Assembly: GCA_023409755.1 (NCBI GenBank)
Contig: JAEYRA010000127.1
Span: 1 to 34,836, forward strand
Length of the DNA stretch: 34,836 bases
Direction of reading: 5' to 3'
Source: Bacillota bacterium
GTDB lineage: Bacteria; Bacillota; Clostridia; Christensenellales; UMGS416
Part shown: in pieces, positions 16,143 to 24,254 of the stretch
Layout of the letters: the number at the start of each line of letters is the position of its first letter
How positions within the stretch are numbered: position 1 is the stretch's first letter
The notes under the pieces: model-generated
Database searches by the model: none
What the model saw: only the letters and a program-made list of their open reading frames with translations
What the model was told of the DNA's origin: nothing
Program-made: the position numbers and the translations under genes

Positions 16143-16639
16143 GGGTTCTCCTCCCTTGCCAGCCGCACGAATCGGTCCACGACCTCGTCGAGGGCGGCGT
16201 CGTTGGCGATGATGTGGTCGGCATACTGCCGGTAGAGCGGCATACGGGCGTCGTGCAGGGCACGCAGCGACGCATCACCCCCCGCCAGCAGCGGCCGGCT
16301 TGCGGTGTCGATGTCTGTCAGGATGTGAGTAAGGGGTCGGTCGAGGAACACGACCGTCGCCCGGGCCTTGAGCAGTGCCATACTCTCAGGCTGGGTCACC
16401 ACGCCGCCGCCGGTGGCCAGCAGCACCGCGCCGCTGCACACCTCTGCCAGGGCCTGCCGCTCGCACCGGCGGAAGTAGGGCTCCCCCCCCTGGGCAAAGA
16501 GCTCGGCGATGGGCCCGAAGCGCGCCGCAATGCGCTCGTCCACGTCCACAAAGGGCAGATCCAGCCGAAGGGCAGCCGCTCGCCCCACGGTCGTCTTGCC
16601 GCTGCCCGGCATGCCGATCAACGCCAGCGGCCGGGTCAC
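16139..16639 (-). CDS. aroK: Shikimate kinase
   Basis: A 166-residue P-loop kinase phosphorylating shikimate at the 3-hydroxyl with ATP. It has the Walker A motif GMPGSGKTT, the substrate-binding DVDERI, the R in YFRRCE, and ATGGGVV. The start is the GTG at 16639, with GGGAGG upstream, overlapping the aroE stop in GTGA (16636-16639); the open frame continues upstream inside aroE but without support. Confidence 0.95.
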   Translation of the reverse strand: MTRPLALIGMPGSGKTTVGRAAALRLDLPFVDVDERIAARFGPIAELFAQGGEPYFRRCERQALAEVCSGAVLLATGGGVVTQPESMALLKARATVVFLDRPLTHILTDIDTASRPLLAGGDASLRALHDARMPLYRQYADHIIANDAALDEVVDRFVRLAREENP

Positions 16640-17454
16640 GGGGTGGCCTCCCACTCGGCGGCCAGCCGGTCGTGCACGGCACGCTCCACCGCCGCGCCAT
16701 ACCGGGCGTCCTCCCAAATCTCCCGCGCGCGGACGGCCTGGGACACCAGCATGAGTAGCCCGTTGGCCCGGGGTAGGCCGCGCTCCGCCGCCATGTGCAG
16801 CAGCACGGTCTCCCTGGGGTTGTAGATGAGGTCGGCGACCGCACCGAAACGTGCCACCACAGGCGCGTCCACCGGGCAGCCCTCCCCCCGGGGGGACATG
16901 CCCACCGGCGTGCAGTTGACGAGAAGCCCACCGTCCATGCCGCGGAGGTCATCATAGCTGATGACCTCCGCCCCGGGGAAGGGTGTGGAGACCGCCTCCG
17001 GCTGACGGCTGACGACAAAAATCTCCGCCGCGTGTCGCTGGCGTAACGCCGCCGTGACAGCCCGGGCCGAGCCGCCCGCCCCCAGCACCACACAGCGCTG
17101 CCCCTCTGGCGCAATCCTGGCGGCGTCCAGCATGGCCTGGAAGCCGTGCAGATCGGTGTTGTGGCCCATCGTGCCGCGCGGTGTGGGCCGGATGGTGTTG
17201 ATGGCCCCCAAGGAGCGTGCCTCGGGCGACAGCGCGTCAACAGACTGGGCCGCCAGCACCTTGTGGGGGATGGTCACGTTGACCCCGGCGATGCCACCCT
17301 CCGCGAGCGACCACAGGAACGGCTCGACCTCCCCCGTCTCTAGCGGCATCAAGGCATACTCGCAGGGCACGCCGGTGACCTCGCTGATGAGAGCGTGGAT
17401 GCGGGGCGACAGGCTGTGGCCCAGCGGGTTGCCGATGAGAACGTAGAAGTTCAC
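16636..17454 (-). CDS. aroE: Shikimate dehydrogenase
   Basis: A 272-residue NADP-dependent shikimate dehydrogenase, which reduces 3-dehydroshikimate to shikimate. It shows GNPLGHSLSPRIH for substrate binding, NVTIPHK with the catalytic Lys, NTDLHGF, and the Gly-rich GAGGSARAV of the cofactor domain. The start is taken at GTG 17454, which overlaps the pheA stop in GTGA; GGGGGTGG lies upstream. An earlier start inside pheA is open but unlikely. Confidence 0.95.
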   Translation of the reverse strand: MNFYVLIGNPLGHSLSPRIHALISEVTGVPCEYALMPLETGEVEPFLWSLAEGGIAGVNVTIPHKVLAAQSVDALSPEARSLGAINTIRPTPRGTMGHNTDLHGFQAMLDAARIAPEGQRCVVLGAGGSARAVTAALRQRHAAEIFVVSRQPEAVSTPFPGAEVISYDDLRGMDGGLLVNCTPVGMSPRGEGCPVDAPVVARFGAVADLIYNPRETVLLHMAAERGLPRANGLLMLVSQAVRAREIWEDARYGAAVERAVHDRLAAEWEATP

Positions 17455-18569
17455 TGGGGCCACCCCCGGTAGTTGCCCAGCACGGTGAGGGAACGGCAAT
17501 GGCGGGCGGCTTCAGCCAACGCCTCATCGACCTTCCGTTCCCCCAAGCGGCCCTCAAAGTCCATATGGAAGCTGTACTGCCAGGGGGCCCCGGCAATGGG
17601 CCGGGACACGAGGTTCAGGATGTTCACGCCACGGTCGGCAAAGGCCCGCAGCGTGCCATAGAGCGTGCCGGGCCGGTGCTCCACCGCAAAGACGATGCTG
17701 ATCTTGTCAGCACCCGGCTGGGGCACGGCCTCGCCGGCGGCCACCACCGCAAAGCGGGTGTAGTTGGCGCTGTTGTCCTGGATGTCCTTCGCCAGCGGCT
17801 CCAGGCCATAGAGCGCCCCGGCCTGGGCCGAGCCGATGGCCGCCAGCGTGCGGTCGCCCAATTGGGCCACCTCCCGCGCGGCGTCAGCGGTGCTGGCCCG
17901 GGCCTGGGTGGCCACGCCCAGGCGTTTGAGTGTTCCCGCGCACTGCTCCAGCGGCTGGGGGTGAGAGAGCACCGTCGTGATCTCCTCCATCGTTGCCCCC
18001 GGCAGGGCCAGCAGGCAGTGGCGCACCGGCAGCACGACCTCCCCGCAGATGTGCAGGGAACCACCGCGCAGCAGGTCGCCCGCCTGGTGGATGGCCCCGG
18101 TCAGGGTGTTCTCCACCGGCAGCAGGCCCGCCGCCGCGCGACCCTCGGCCACGTCTTCTGCAATCTGCCCAAAGGACGCGGCAGGCAAAAGCGCCACCCC
18201 CGTGCCGAAGCAGCGCAGTACCGCCTCGTGGCTGAAGGAACCCGCCGGGCCAAGGTAGGCCACCGCGCCATTGGGTGCCGGGTTGGGAGCGGGGGTGTCG
18301 GCCAGCAAGTCTTGCTGCAGCAGACGACTCTCGGCCATCAGGGACTCCACAATGCGCCGCACGGCGGGGCGCAGCGCCGGGTCCCCGGTGCGGCTCTCGG
18401 CCCGCTCCACCACAACCTGCTCCCGCCCGGCATCCAGGATGGGCAGATGGTTCTGCCGCTTGTAGTCGGCCACCTGGCGCGCCAGTTCCATCCTTCGCTC
18501 AATCAGGGCCACCAGATCGCCGTCGATCTTATCAATTGCCATGCGCAGCTGCTGCAAATCCATCGTCAT
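17451..18569 (-). CDS. pheA: Bifunctional chorismate mutase/prephenate dehydratase
   Basis: A 372-residue P-protein. Residues 1-90 form an AroQ-type chorismate mutase (MAIDKIDGDLVALIERR, then VADYKRQNHLPI and RE). Residues about 100-280 are prephenate dehydratase, with YLGPAGSFSHEA and NYTRFAVV carrying the catalytic Thr-Arg-Phe. The C-terminus is an ACT domain that normally binds phenylalanine. The two regulatory motifs usually written GALV and ESRP read GTLY and VSRP here, so feedback control may be altered. The ATG at 18569 overlaps the aroC stop and has AGGGGG upstream. It is the only chorismate mutase in the operon, so it should serve both the Phe and Tyr branches. Confidence 0.95.
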   Translation of the reverse strand: MTMDLQQLRMAIDKIDGDLVALIERRMELARQVADYKRQNHLPILDAGREQVVVERAESRTGDPALRPAVRRIVESLMAESRLLQQDLLADTPAPNPAPNGAVAYLGPAGSFSHEAVLRCFGTGVALLPAASFGQIAEDVAEGRAAAGLLPVENTLTGAIHQAGDLLRGGSLHICGEVVLPVRHCLLALPGATMEEITTVLSHPQPLEQCAGTLKRLGVATQARASTADAAREVAQLGDRTLAAIGSAQAGALYGLEPLAKDIQDNSANYTRFAVVAAGEAVPQPGADKISIVFAVEHRPGTLYGTLRAFADRGVNILNLVSRPIAGAPWQYSFHMDFEGRLGERKVDEALAEAARHCRSLTVLGNYRGWPQ

Positions 18570-19660
18570 TCCATCCCCCTGTGTTCCAGCCAAAGGTCCA
18601 GGAGGCAGACAGCCGTCGCGGCCTCCACCACTGGCAAGGCACGGGGCACGATGCAGGGGTCATGCCGCCCCTCAATCACCAGCGTCTGGGCCTCACCCGT
18701 CGTCAGGTTAATGCTCTGCTGGGGGTGGTAGATGGACGCCGTGGGCTTGACGGCGACGGAGAACACCACCGGCATGCCTGTGGTGATGCCGCCGAGGATG
18801 CCGCCGTTGTGGTTGGTGGTGGTGCGCACCTGCCCGTCCACGCTCTCATAGGGGTCGTTGGCCTGGCTGCCCCGCAGGGCCGCCAACCCAAACCCATCGC
18901 CAAACTGCAGGCCCTTGATGGCGGGGATGCCAAAGAGGAGGGAGGCCAGGCGGTTCTCCAGCCCGTCAAACATGGGCGAGCCCAAGCCCGCCGGCAGGCC
19001 CACCACCGCCGTTTCCACAATGCCGCCCAGGGAGTCGCCGTCCTGCTTGGCTGTGCGAATCTCCCCAATCATGCGGTGTCCCGCTTCCTCCCCCAGGGTG
19101 GGGAAGGCCATCCGCCCCAGCTTGTCCAGCTCTTCGGCGGTCAGGTGCGTGGTGTTGCCCCAGGTCAGGTCCTCCACCGGCCCGATGCGGCGGATGTGGC
19201 TGCCGATGGTGACGCCGCGCTGTGCCAGCACCTGCCGCGCCAGCGCCCCCGCCCACACGATGGGCGCGGTCAGCCGCCCGCTGAAGTGCCCGCCGCCACG
19301 GTGGTCCTCAGCCCCGTGGTAGCGCACATGGGCGGTGTAGTCGGCGTGGCCCGGGCGGGGCACCTCCATGGATGGCGGATAGTTGTGGGAGCGGGCATCG
19401 CCGTTTCGGATCTCCATCATCACCGGCGCACCGGTCAGCACGCCATCGCGCACGCCGGAGAGCACCTGGGGTTCGTCGGCCTCGGCCCGGGCGGTGGCCC
19501 ACACCTGCCCCGCAGCCGAGCGCCGCGTCATCTGCCGGTGCACCTCGTCCCAATCGGGGTGGAAACCCGGCGGTAGCCCCTCCACCACCGCACCGACAAC
19601 CGGCCCGTGGGATTCGCCAAAGACGCTCAGACGGATGTGGTTACCCCAGTGGCTGCTCAT
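18566..19660 (-). CDS. aroC: Chorismate synthase
   Basis: A 364-residue FMN-dependent chorismate synthase, turning 5-enolpyruvylshikimate 3-phosphate into chorismate. The N-terminal SVFGESHG and the motifs RPGHADY, GGGHFSGRLTAPIV and TNHNGGILGG are all intact and the length is typical. The ATG overlaps the aroA stop in ATGA (19657-19660). Confidence 0.97.
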   Translation of the reverse strand: MSSHWGNHIRLSVFGESHGPVVGAVVEGLPPGFHPDWDEVHRQMTRRSAAGQVWATARAEADEPQVLSGVRDGVLTGAPVMMEIRNGDARSHNYPPSMEVPRPGHADYTAHVRYHGAEDHRGGGHFSGRLTAPIVWAGALARQVLAQRGVTIGSHIRRIGPVEDLTWGNTTHLTAEELDKLGRMAFPTLGEEAGHRMIGEIRTAKQDGDSLGGIVETAVVGLPAGLGSPMFDGLENRLASLLFGIPAIKGLQFGDGFGLAALRGSQANDPYESVDGQVRTTTNHNGGILGGITTGMPVVFSVAVKPTASIYHPQQSINLTTGEAQTLVIEGRHDPCIVPRALPVVEAATAVCLLDLWLEHRGME

Positions 19661-20937
19661 GTTTCTTCCCCTCCCAGTTGTGCCCAGTCCTGCCAGAAGC
19701 GCGGCCAGCTCTTGGCCACAACTTCAGCGTCCGTCAGGCGCACCAGCCCTGCGCAGGCCGGCGTCAGTGCCGCCGCCATCATGGCGATGCGGTGGTCATT
19801 GTGTGCGTGGACAGCCCCGCCAGCCAGTCCATCGGGCCGCCCCTCAATGACAAGGCCGTCTTCGGTCTCCCGCGCGTCAGCCCCCAGGGCGTTCAAACAT
19901 GCGGCAATGCTGGCGATGCGGTCGCTCTCCTTATCGCGCAGACGGCCGCCACCAGTGATACGGCTCTGCCCCCGGGCCACGGCCATGGCTGCCGCCAACG
20001 CCGGTGCCAGGTCCGGGCACTGGCTCACATCGGCGGTGATGGCCGATAGTGCCGAGCGCTGAGCCGTCAGCCGGTCTCCCTGCCAGTCGAGCTTGCCGCC
20101 CATCTGCTGGTAGAGGTCGACGATCACCCGGTCGCCCTGGGCGCTCCTCTGGCACAAGCCTGTCAGCACCACCGGCCCAGCCAGCAGGCCCATCAGCATG
20201 GGGTAGGCCGCCTGCGACCAGTCGCCTTCCACGGTGAACTCCTGCGGGCAATAGGCCTGAGGAGCCGGCACCCGCCAGCGGCGGTTGGGCTCCTCCTCCA
20301 CCGTCTCCACCCCGAAGGCCGCCAGGGTCTGGCGGGTCACGGCCACATAGCCACTGGATTCCAGCCGGTCGGTCACCACAAGCTCACTGGGTGCAGGGAG
20401 CAGCGGCGCGGCCAGCAGCAGCCCCGTGAAGAACTGGGAACTGACCGTGCCAGAGAGGGCGAACGTGCCGGGCCGCAACCGCCCCCGCACGGTGAGGGGA
20501 AAGCCGCCCGGCCCTCGCTCCACCTCGATGCCCTGCTCCGCAAAGATCTGAAAATAAGGCTCCAGCGAGCGTTGGCCCAGCCGGCCCGCGCCCGTAAACC
20601 GCCCACCGCCGGCCACCGCCAGTGCCACCGGAAGGAGGAATCGCAGCGCCGAGCCGGACTCGCCGCAGTCGATGTCCGGCAGTCCTTCACAGCCGGTAGT
20701 GCCGCTCACCACGGCCTGCACCCGGCCGTCGGCACCACGGTCCAGCACCGCCGCCGCACCCAGCGCGCGGATGGCACCCAGCGTCGCCAGAATGTCCTGG
20801 GAAAGCTCGAGGTTACGCAGGATGGACTGCCCCGGCGCCAAGGCCGCCGCCAGAAGCGCCCGGTGGGCACAGCTTTTGGACGGCGGTGCCTGCAGTACGC
20901 CGGAGAGTGCACTGGGTTGCAGTACCCGCTCGCTCAT
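19657..20937 (-). CDS. aroA: 3-phosphoshikimate 1-carboxyvinyltransferase (EPSP synthase)
   Basis: A 426-residue EPSP synthase, which joins the enolpyruvyl group of PEP to shikimate 3-phosphate. It has PPSKSCAHRALL for substrate binding, DCGESGSALRFLLPVAL in the PEP-site position, GRLRDKESDRI and HNDHRIAMMAAAL. The loop DCGESGSALR differs from the NAGTAMR form of enterobacterial class I enzymes, as is common in Firmicutes. The ATG at 20937 overlaps the aroB stop in ATGA. The open frame runs 82 codons further back into aroB, which I reject. Confidence 0.96.
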   Translation of the reverse strand: MSERVLQPSALSGVLQAPPSKSCAHRALLAAALAPGQSILRNLELSQDILATLGAIRALGAAAVLDRGADGRVQAVVSGTTGCEGLPDIDCGESGSALRFLLPVALAVAGGGRFTGAGRLGQRSLEPYFQIFAEQGIEVERGPGGFPLTVRGRLRPGTFALSGTVSSQFFTGLLLAAPLLPAPSELVVTDRLESSGYVAVTRQTLAAFGVETVEEEPNRRWRVPAPQAYCPQEFTVEGDWSQAAYPMLMGLLAGPVVLTGLCQRSAQGDRVIVDLYQQMGGKLDWQGDRLTAQRSALSAITADVSQCPDLAPALAAAMAVARGQSRITGGGRLRDKESDRIASIAACLNALGADARETEDGLVIEGRPDGLAGGAVHAHNDHRIAMMAAALTPACAGLVRLTDAEVVAKSWPRFWQDWAQLGGEET

Positions 20938-21995
20938 AGATAGTCCTCCAACCGGGCGGTGGGGATGGTCACAAGCTCTGCCTGCCCCACCCGCCGCAGC
21001 AACGATAGTGTAATGGTACCACCGCGCACCTTTTTGTCCAAGGCCATTGTGGCCAGCAAGCCTTGACGAGAGCCGTCGGGCAGGCTGTCCGGCAGGCCGA
21101 AAGCCCGGCACAGGGCCGCGAGACGCACCGCCGTACCAGGCTCGGTGAAGCCCATGGCCTCGCTGCGGGCGGTGATGCGGCACATGCCCATGGCAATGGC
21201 CTCCCCGTGGGCCAGACCGGTGTAACCAGCCTGCTTCTCCAGCGCATGACCGATGGTGTGGCCGAAGTTGAGAACCATGCGCGGGCCGTTGTCCTGTTCA
21301 TCCCGCGCCACCACGGCACGCTTGATCTTCAGATTCTCCGCCAGGATTCCCGGCAGGCTTCGCCCCATGGCGCGGCGGCTGCCCAGCCGCTCCAGCCGCT
21401 CAAAGAGCACGGCGTCCGCGATGGCGGCGTGCTTGATGACCTCCCCCATGCCGGAGGAGAACTGCTCATCAGGCAGCGTCGCCAGAACATCGGGGTCGAC
21501 GACGACAAAACTGGGCTGGTAGAAGGCCCCCACGAGGTTTTTGCCCTCGGGCAGATCCACCGCCACCTTGCCGCCGATGGAACTGTCCACCTGCGCCAGC
21601 AGCGTCGTGGGCACCTGCACAAAGCCCATGCCCCGCAGATAGGTAGCCGCGGCCATGCCCGCGAGGTCACCAATGACGCCGCCACCCAGAGCGACCACCG
21701 TGTCCGACCGGCTGAACCCGCCCCGCGCCAGGGCGGCGTAGAGCGCAAAGAGCGTCGCGCCGCTCTTGCTGGGCTCGCCCGCCGGCACCACGTGGGACAC
21801 ATAGGCCACGCCAGCCGCTGCCAGCGACGCCTGCACCCGCTCGCCATAGAGGGGCCAAACGGTGTCGTCCGACACGACAAAGGCACGGCTGCCGGGGCGG
21901 CGCTGGGCGAGCAGTGCGCCAAGGCCATCGAGCAGCCCGCGCTCCAGAAAAATGGGGTAGGCCGCGCTGGCCGTGCGCACGGGGATGGTCTTCAT
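20934..21995 (-). CDS. aroB: 3-dehydroquinate synthase
   Basis: A 353-residue NAD- and metal-dependent cyclase making 3-dehydroquinate from DAHP, the second pathway step. Motifs present include GEPSKSG, ALGGGVIGDLAGMAAATYLRG (nucleotide site), PTTLLAQVDSSIGGKVAVD, GMGEVIKH and NFGHTIGHALE, the last containing metal-binding His residues. It overlaps tyrA upstream (ATGA, 21992-21995) and aroA downstream. Confidence 0.97.
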   Translation of the reverse strand: MKTIPVRTASAAYPIFLERGLLDGLGALLAQRRPGSRAFVVSDDTVWPLYGERVQASLAAAGVAYVSHVVPAGEPSKSGATLFALYAALARGGFSRSDTVVALGGGVIGDLAGMAAATYLRGMGFVQVPTTLLAQVDSSIGGKVAVDLPEGKNLVGAFYQPSFVVVDPDVLATLPDEQFSSGMGEVIKHAAIADAVLFERLERLGSRRAMGRSLPGILAENLKIKRAVVARDEQDNGPRMVLNFGHTIGHALEKQAGYTGLAHGEAIAMGMCRITARSEAMGFTEPGTAVRLAALCRAFGLPDSLPDGSRQGLLATMALDKKVRGGTITLSLLRRVGQAELVTIPTARLEDYL

Positions 21996-22867
21996 CTCTG
22001 CCCCTCCTTCACCCGGGCCGCGGCGGAGAGTGCCCGGGTGAGCCCCTCCCGGTCACCGGCTTCCAGGCTTTGTTCCAGCAAGCCCATCTGCTCCCTCAAT
22101 TTGCGCAGCTCGCCCAGCAGCGGTTCCCGGTTGGCCAGGAAGAGCTCGGCCCATAGCTCCGCGTTGATGGCCGCCACCCGGCTGACGTCGCGGTAGGAAC
22201 CGGCCGAAAAGGGCAGCGGTTTGCGCTCCTCAGCCGCCAACACATAGCCCACCGCCAGCACATGGGGCAGCTGGCTGGTGTAGGCGATCATCTCGTCGTG
22301 CTCGGTGGGGTCGGCGGTGACGATGGCCGCCGCGCCAAGCGCCCCGGCAAAGCGCTCCACCAGCGACACCGACGCGGGCCGGTTGCCGGGCAGCGGCGTC
22401 ACAATGTAATTGCAGCCCTCAAAGAGCATGGCGGTGGACTGACCGAAGCCGCCCCGCTCCCGCCCGGCCATGGGGTGGCCGGGCACGTAGTCGGCATCGG
22501 GGCCAAGGGCATCACGCACGGCGTCGATGACCGGGGCCTTAACCCCGCAGAGGTCGGTGACGACGGCCCCGGCGTGCAGCGTGGGCAGATGCTGGCGCAG
22601 GTACCCAGCGGCGGCCTCCGGGTACAGGCACACGACCGTGAGATCGGGCTGCACCGGCAGGGCCGCGGGGTTGTCCGCTCCGCCATCGAGCAGGCCCTCG
22701 GCCTGGGCCTGGGCCAGCACGGCGGCGTCCCGCTCCACCCCCCAGACGCGGGCGGCGGTGCGGGCGCGCAGGGCTCGGGCGACTGAGCCGCCCATGAGCC
22801 CCAGCCCCACCACTAGGATGTCCAGTCCATCCACGCCGCCCGGCAGCGGCGTCTTGCTCAGCGCCAC
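21992..22867 (-). CDS. tyrA: Prephenate dehydrogenase
   Basis: A roughly 291-residue NAD-dependent prephenate (or arogenate) dehydrogenase on the tyrosine branch. The Rossmann motif VVGLGLMGGSVARAL opens the protein, and GHPMAGRERGG carries the catalytic His. No fused chorismate mutase or ACT domain is visible. The start is uncertain. GTG 22867 overlaps the end of aroF by 10 bases and has no ribosome site, so translation is probably coupled; a second in-frame GTG lies 11 codons on. Confidence 0.92.
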   Translation of the reverse strand: MALSKTPLPGGVDGLDILVVGLGLMGGSVARALRARTAARVWGVERDAAVLAQAQAEGLLDGGADNPAALPVQPDLTVVCLYPEAAAGYLRQHLPTLHAGAVVTDLCGVKAPVIDAVRDALGPDADYVPGHPMAGRERGGFGQSTAMLFEGCNYIVTPLPGNRPASVSLVERFAGALGAAAIVTADPTEHDEMIAYTSQLPHVLAVGYVLAAEERKPLPFSAGSYRDVSRVAAINAELWAELFLANREPLLGELRKLREQMGLLEQSLEAGDREGLTRALSAAARVKEGQR

Positions 22868-23907
22868 GGGACGTTGGTTGCCTGGCTGTGGGGGGCCAGC
22901 GACTTGCCCTGGGTGCGGGCGAGAATCTCCAACTCGCCCATGAGCTTGGTGAACTTCTTGGGTTTCAGGCTCTGGTTGCCGTCGCTCATGGCGTGGTCGG
23001 GGTCGTTGTGCACCTCAATGAGCAGCCCGTTGGCCCCGGCGACGACCGCCGTCTTGGCCAGCGGCTCCACCATCCACCAGATGCCGGCGGCATGGCTCGG
23101 GTCCACCATAACGGGCAGGTGGGAGAGCCGCCGCACCATCGGCACCGCGCTGATGTCGAGGGTGTTGCGGGTGTACTTTTCAAAGGTGCGGATGCCACGC
23201 TCGCAGAGGATCACGCTCTCGTTGCCGCCGGCCATGATGTACTCGGCCGACATGAGCCACTCCTCAATGGTGGCGGACATGCCGCGTTTCAGGAGGATGG
23301 GCTTGCGGATCTTGCCCAACTCCTTGAGCATCTCGAAGTTCTGCATGTTGCGGGTGCCGATCTGGATGATGTCGATGTTCTCCACAAAGCTGTCGAGGGC
23401 CTCCAGGCTCACAAGCTCGCTCACCAGGCCCAGGCCGGTGGCTTCCCGCGCGGCCTTGAGGATTTGGATACCTTCCTCCCCCAGGCCCTGGAAGCTGTAG
23501 GGGGAACTGCGGGGCTTGTAGGCGCCGCCGCGGAGGAACTGCGCTCCCGCTTCCTTGACCGACCGGGCGATGCCGATGACCTGCTCCTCACTCTCCACCG
23601 CGCAGGGGCCGGCGATGACCGTGAGGGTGTTGCCGCCGATCTCTTGCCCGGCGACGTGGATGACAGTGTCCTCGGGGTGGAACATGCGGTTGGCCCGCTT
23701 GTAGGGCTCGGTGACACGCATGACGCGGTGTACGATCTCGTTGCTCTCAATGGGTGCTTCGGCAATGCGGTTGGTATCACCGATGATGTTGAGCACGGTG
23801 TAGTCCATGCCCACGGAGCGCTCCACCACCACACCCAGCGAACGCAGGTAGGTTGCCAGTTCCTCAATTTTTGACTCGGGAGAGTTTGCTTTCAAGATAA
23901 TGATCAT
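22858..23907 (-). CDS. aroF: DAHP synthase, AroF/KDOPS-like type Ibeta
   Basis: A 349-residue 3-deoxy-7-phosphoheptulonate synthase, the entry enzyme of the shikimate pathway. Residues 1-70 form the ferredoxin-like regulatory domain found in Thermotoga-type enzymes. The barrel has VIAGPCAVESEEQ, LRGGAYKPRSSPYSFQGLG, IQIGTRNMQNFEML, PILLKRGMSAT and VMVDPSHAAG. Two ATGs lie six bases apart. AAGGAGG at 23915-23921 is only one base from the first but seven from the second, so 23907 is preferred. It is the first structural gene of the aromatic operon and sits directly behind an attenuator. Confidence 0.96.
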   Translation of the reverse strand: MIIILKANSPESKIEELATYLRSLGVVVERSVGMDYTVLNIIGDTNRIAEAPIESNEIVHRVMRVTEPYKRANRMFHPEDTVIHVAGQEIGGNTLTVIAGPCAVESEEQVIGIARSVKEAGAQFLRGGAYKPRSSPYSFQGLGEEGIQILKAAREATGLGLVSELVSLEALDSFVENIDIIQIGTRNMQNFEMLKELGKIRKPILLKRGMSATIEEWLMSAEYIMAGGNESVILCERGIRTFEKYTRNTLDISAVPMVRRLSHLPVMVDPSHAAGIWWMVEPLAKTAVVAGANGLLIEVHNDPDHAMSDGNQSLKPKKFTKLMGELEILARTQGKSLAPHSQATNVPWR

Positions 23908-23935
23908 GTTCATTCCTCCTTACATGCGTTGTGGG

Positions 23936-23974
23936 AAAAACAAAACGGGAGGACCCGCCCTGCGAGTCCTCCCG
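23936..23974 (-). terminator. Attenuator terminator before aroF
   Basis: On the minus strand CGGGAGGAC (23974-23966) pairs perfectly with GTCCTCCCG (23954-23946) and is followed by TTTTGTTTTT. This is a strong intrinsic terminator placed between an aromatic leader peptide and aroF. An alternative hairpin just upstream, CCC-A-GGTG with CACCGGG (23989-23971), uses four of the same bases and cannot form together with it, as expected of an antiterminator. Confidence 0.85.
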
Positions 23975-23995
23975 GTGTGACCACCTGGGTATCAA

Positions 23996-24118
23996 TTATG
24001 GCTGTCCAGTCAGACTCTCTTTATTCCCATGTGCGCAAACAAACCAGCCGGCGCTAAAAAAGTAGCCCCGGTAGGAATAGGTAAAGTATGCGCGGTTTTG
24101 GGTGGAAGACTGACTCAA
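23996..24118 (-). CDS. Aromatic leader peptide of the aro operon
   Basis: This 40-codon frame starts with TTG, eight bases behind GGAGG, and ends in TAA 22 bases before the terminator hairpin. Residues 10-26 read AYFTYSYRGYFFSAGWF: four Tyr, four Phe and one Trp in 17 residues. Stalling of a ribosome for lack of charged Tyr, Phe or Trp tRNA here would be expected to favour the antiterminator and switch on the operon. A strong imperfect hairpin, CCGGGGCTA with TAGCGCCGG (24071-24063 and 24056-24048), lies within the aromatic codons and could act as a pause or protector stem. It is too short for most gene callers. An alternative frame from ATG at 24136 gives only MLWRLFF and lacks a ribosome site. 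Confidence 0.8.
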   Translation of the reverse strand: MSQSSTQNRAYFTYSYRGYFFSAGWFVCAHGNKESLTGQP

Positions 24119-24148
24119 AAAAAGAGCCTCCATAACATCGTTTTACGT

Positions 24149-24177
24149 ATTATATGACCGAAGCGATGACTTGTCAA
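24149..24177 (-). promoter_or_regulatory. Consensus promoter of the aromatic operon
   Basis: On the minus strand TTGACA (24172-24177) and TATAAT (24149-24154) are separated by exactly 17 bases. The leader peptide begins about 25 bases after the predicted start of transcription. It drives the nine-gene operon through the attenuator. Confidence 0.9.
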
Positions 24178-24254
24178 CGCGGAATTTCCTGATAATTGAT
24201 TTGCAAATGCCGCTGCGGCGACATTCGCGAGTTAGAGGGCTTGTCCGAACCTCA

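Noticed and set aside
24117..24138. Seven-residue leader MLWRLFF from ATG 24136
   Set aside because: It contains Trp and two Phe codons but has no ribosome binding site. The GGAGG within it is ideally placed for the 40-codon frame starting at 24118.
23936..24140. T-box riboswitch before aroF
   Set aside because: A stretch before the terminator contains GGTGG, but the conserved T-box sequence with its tRNA-acceptor bulge and a stem I specifier loop are not seen. The aromatic leader peptide explains the region better.
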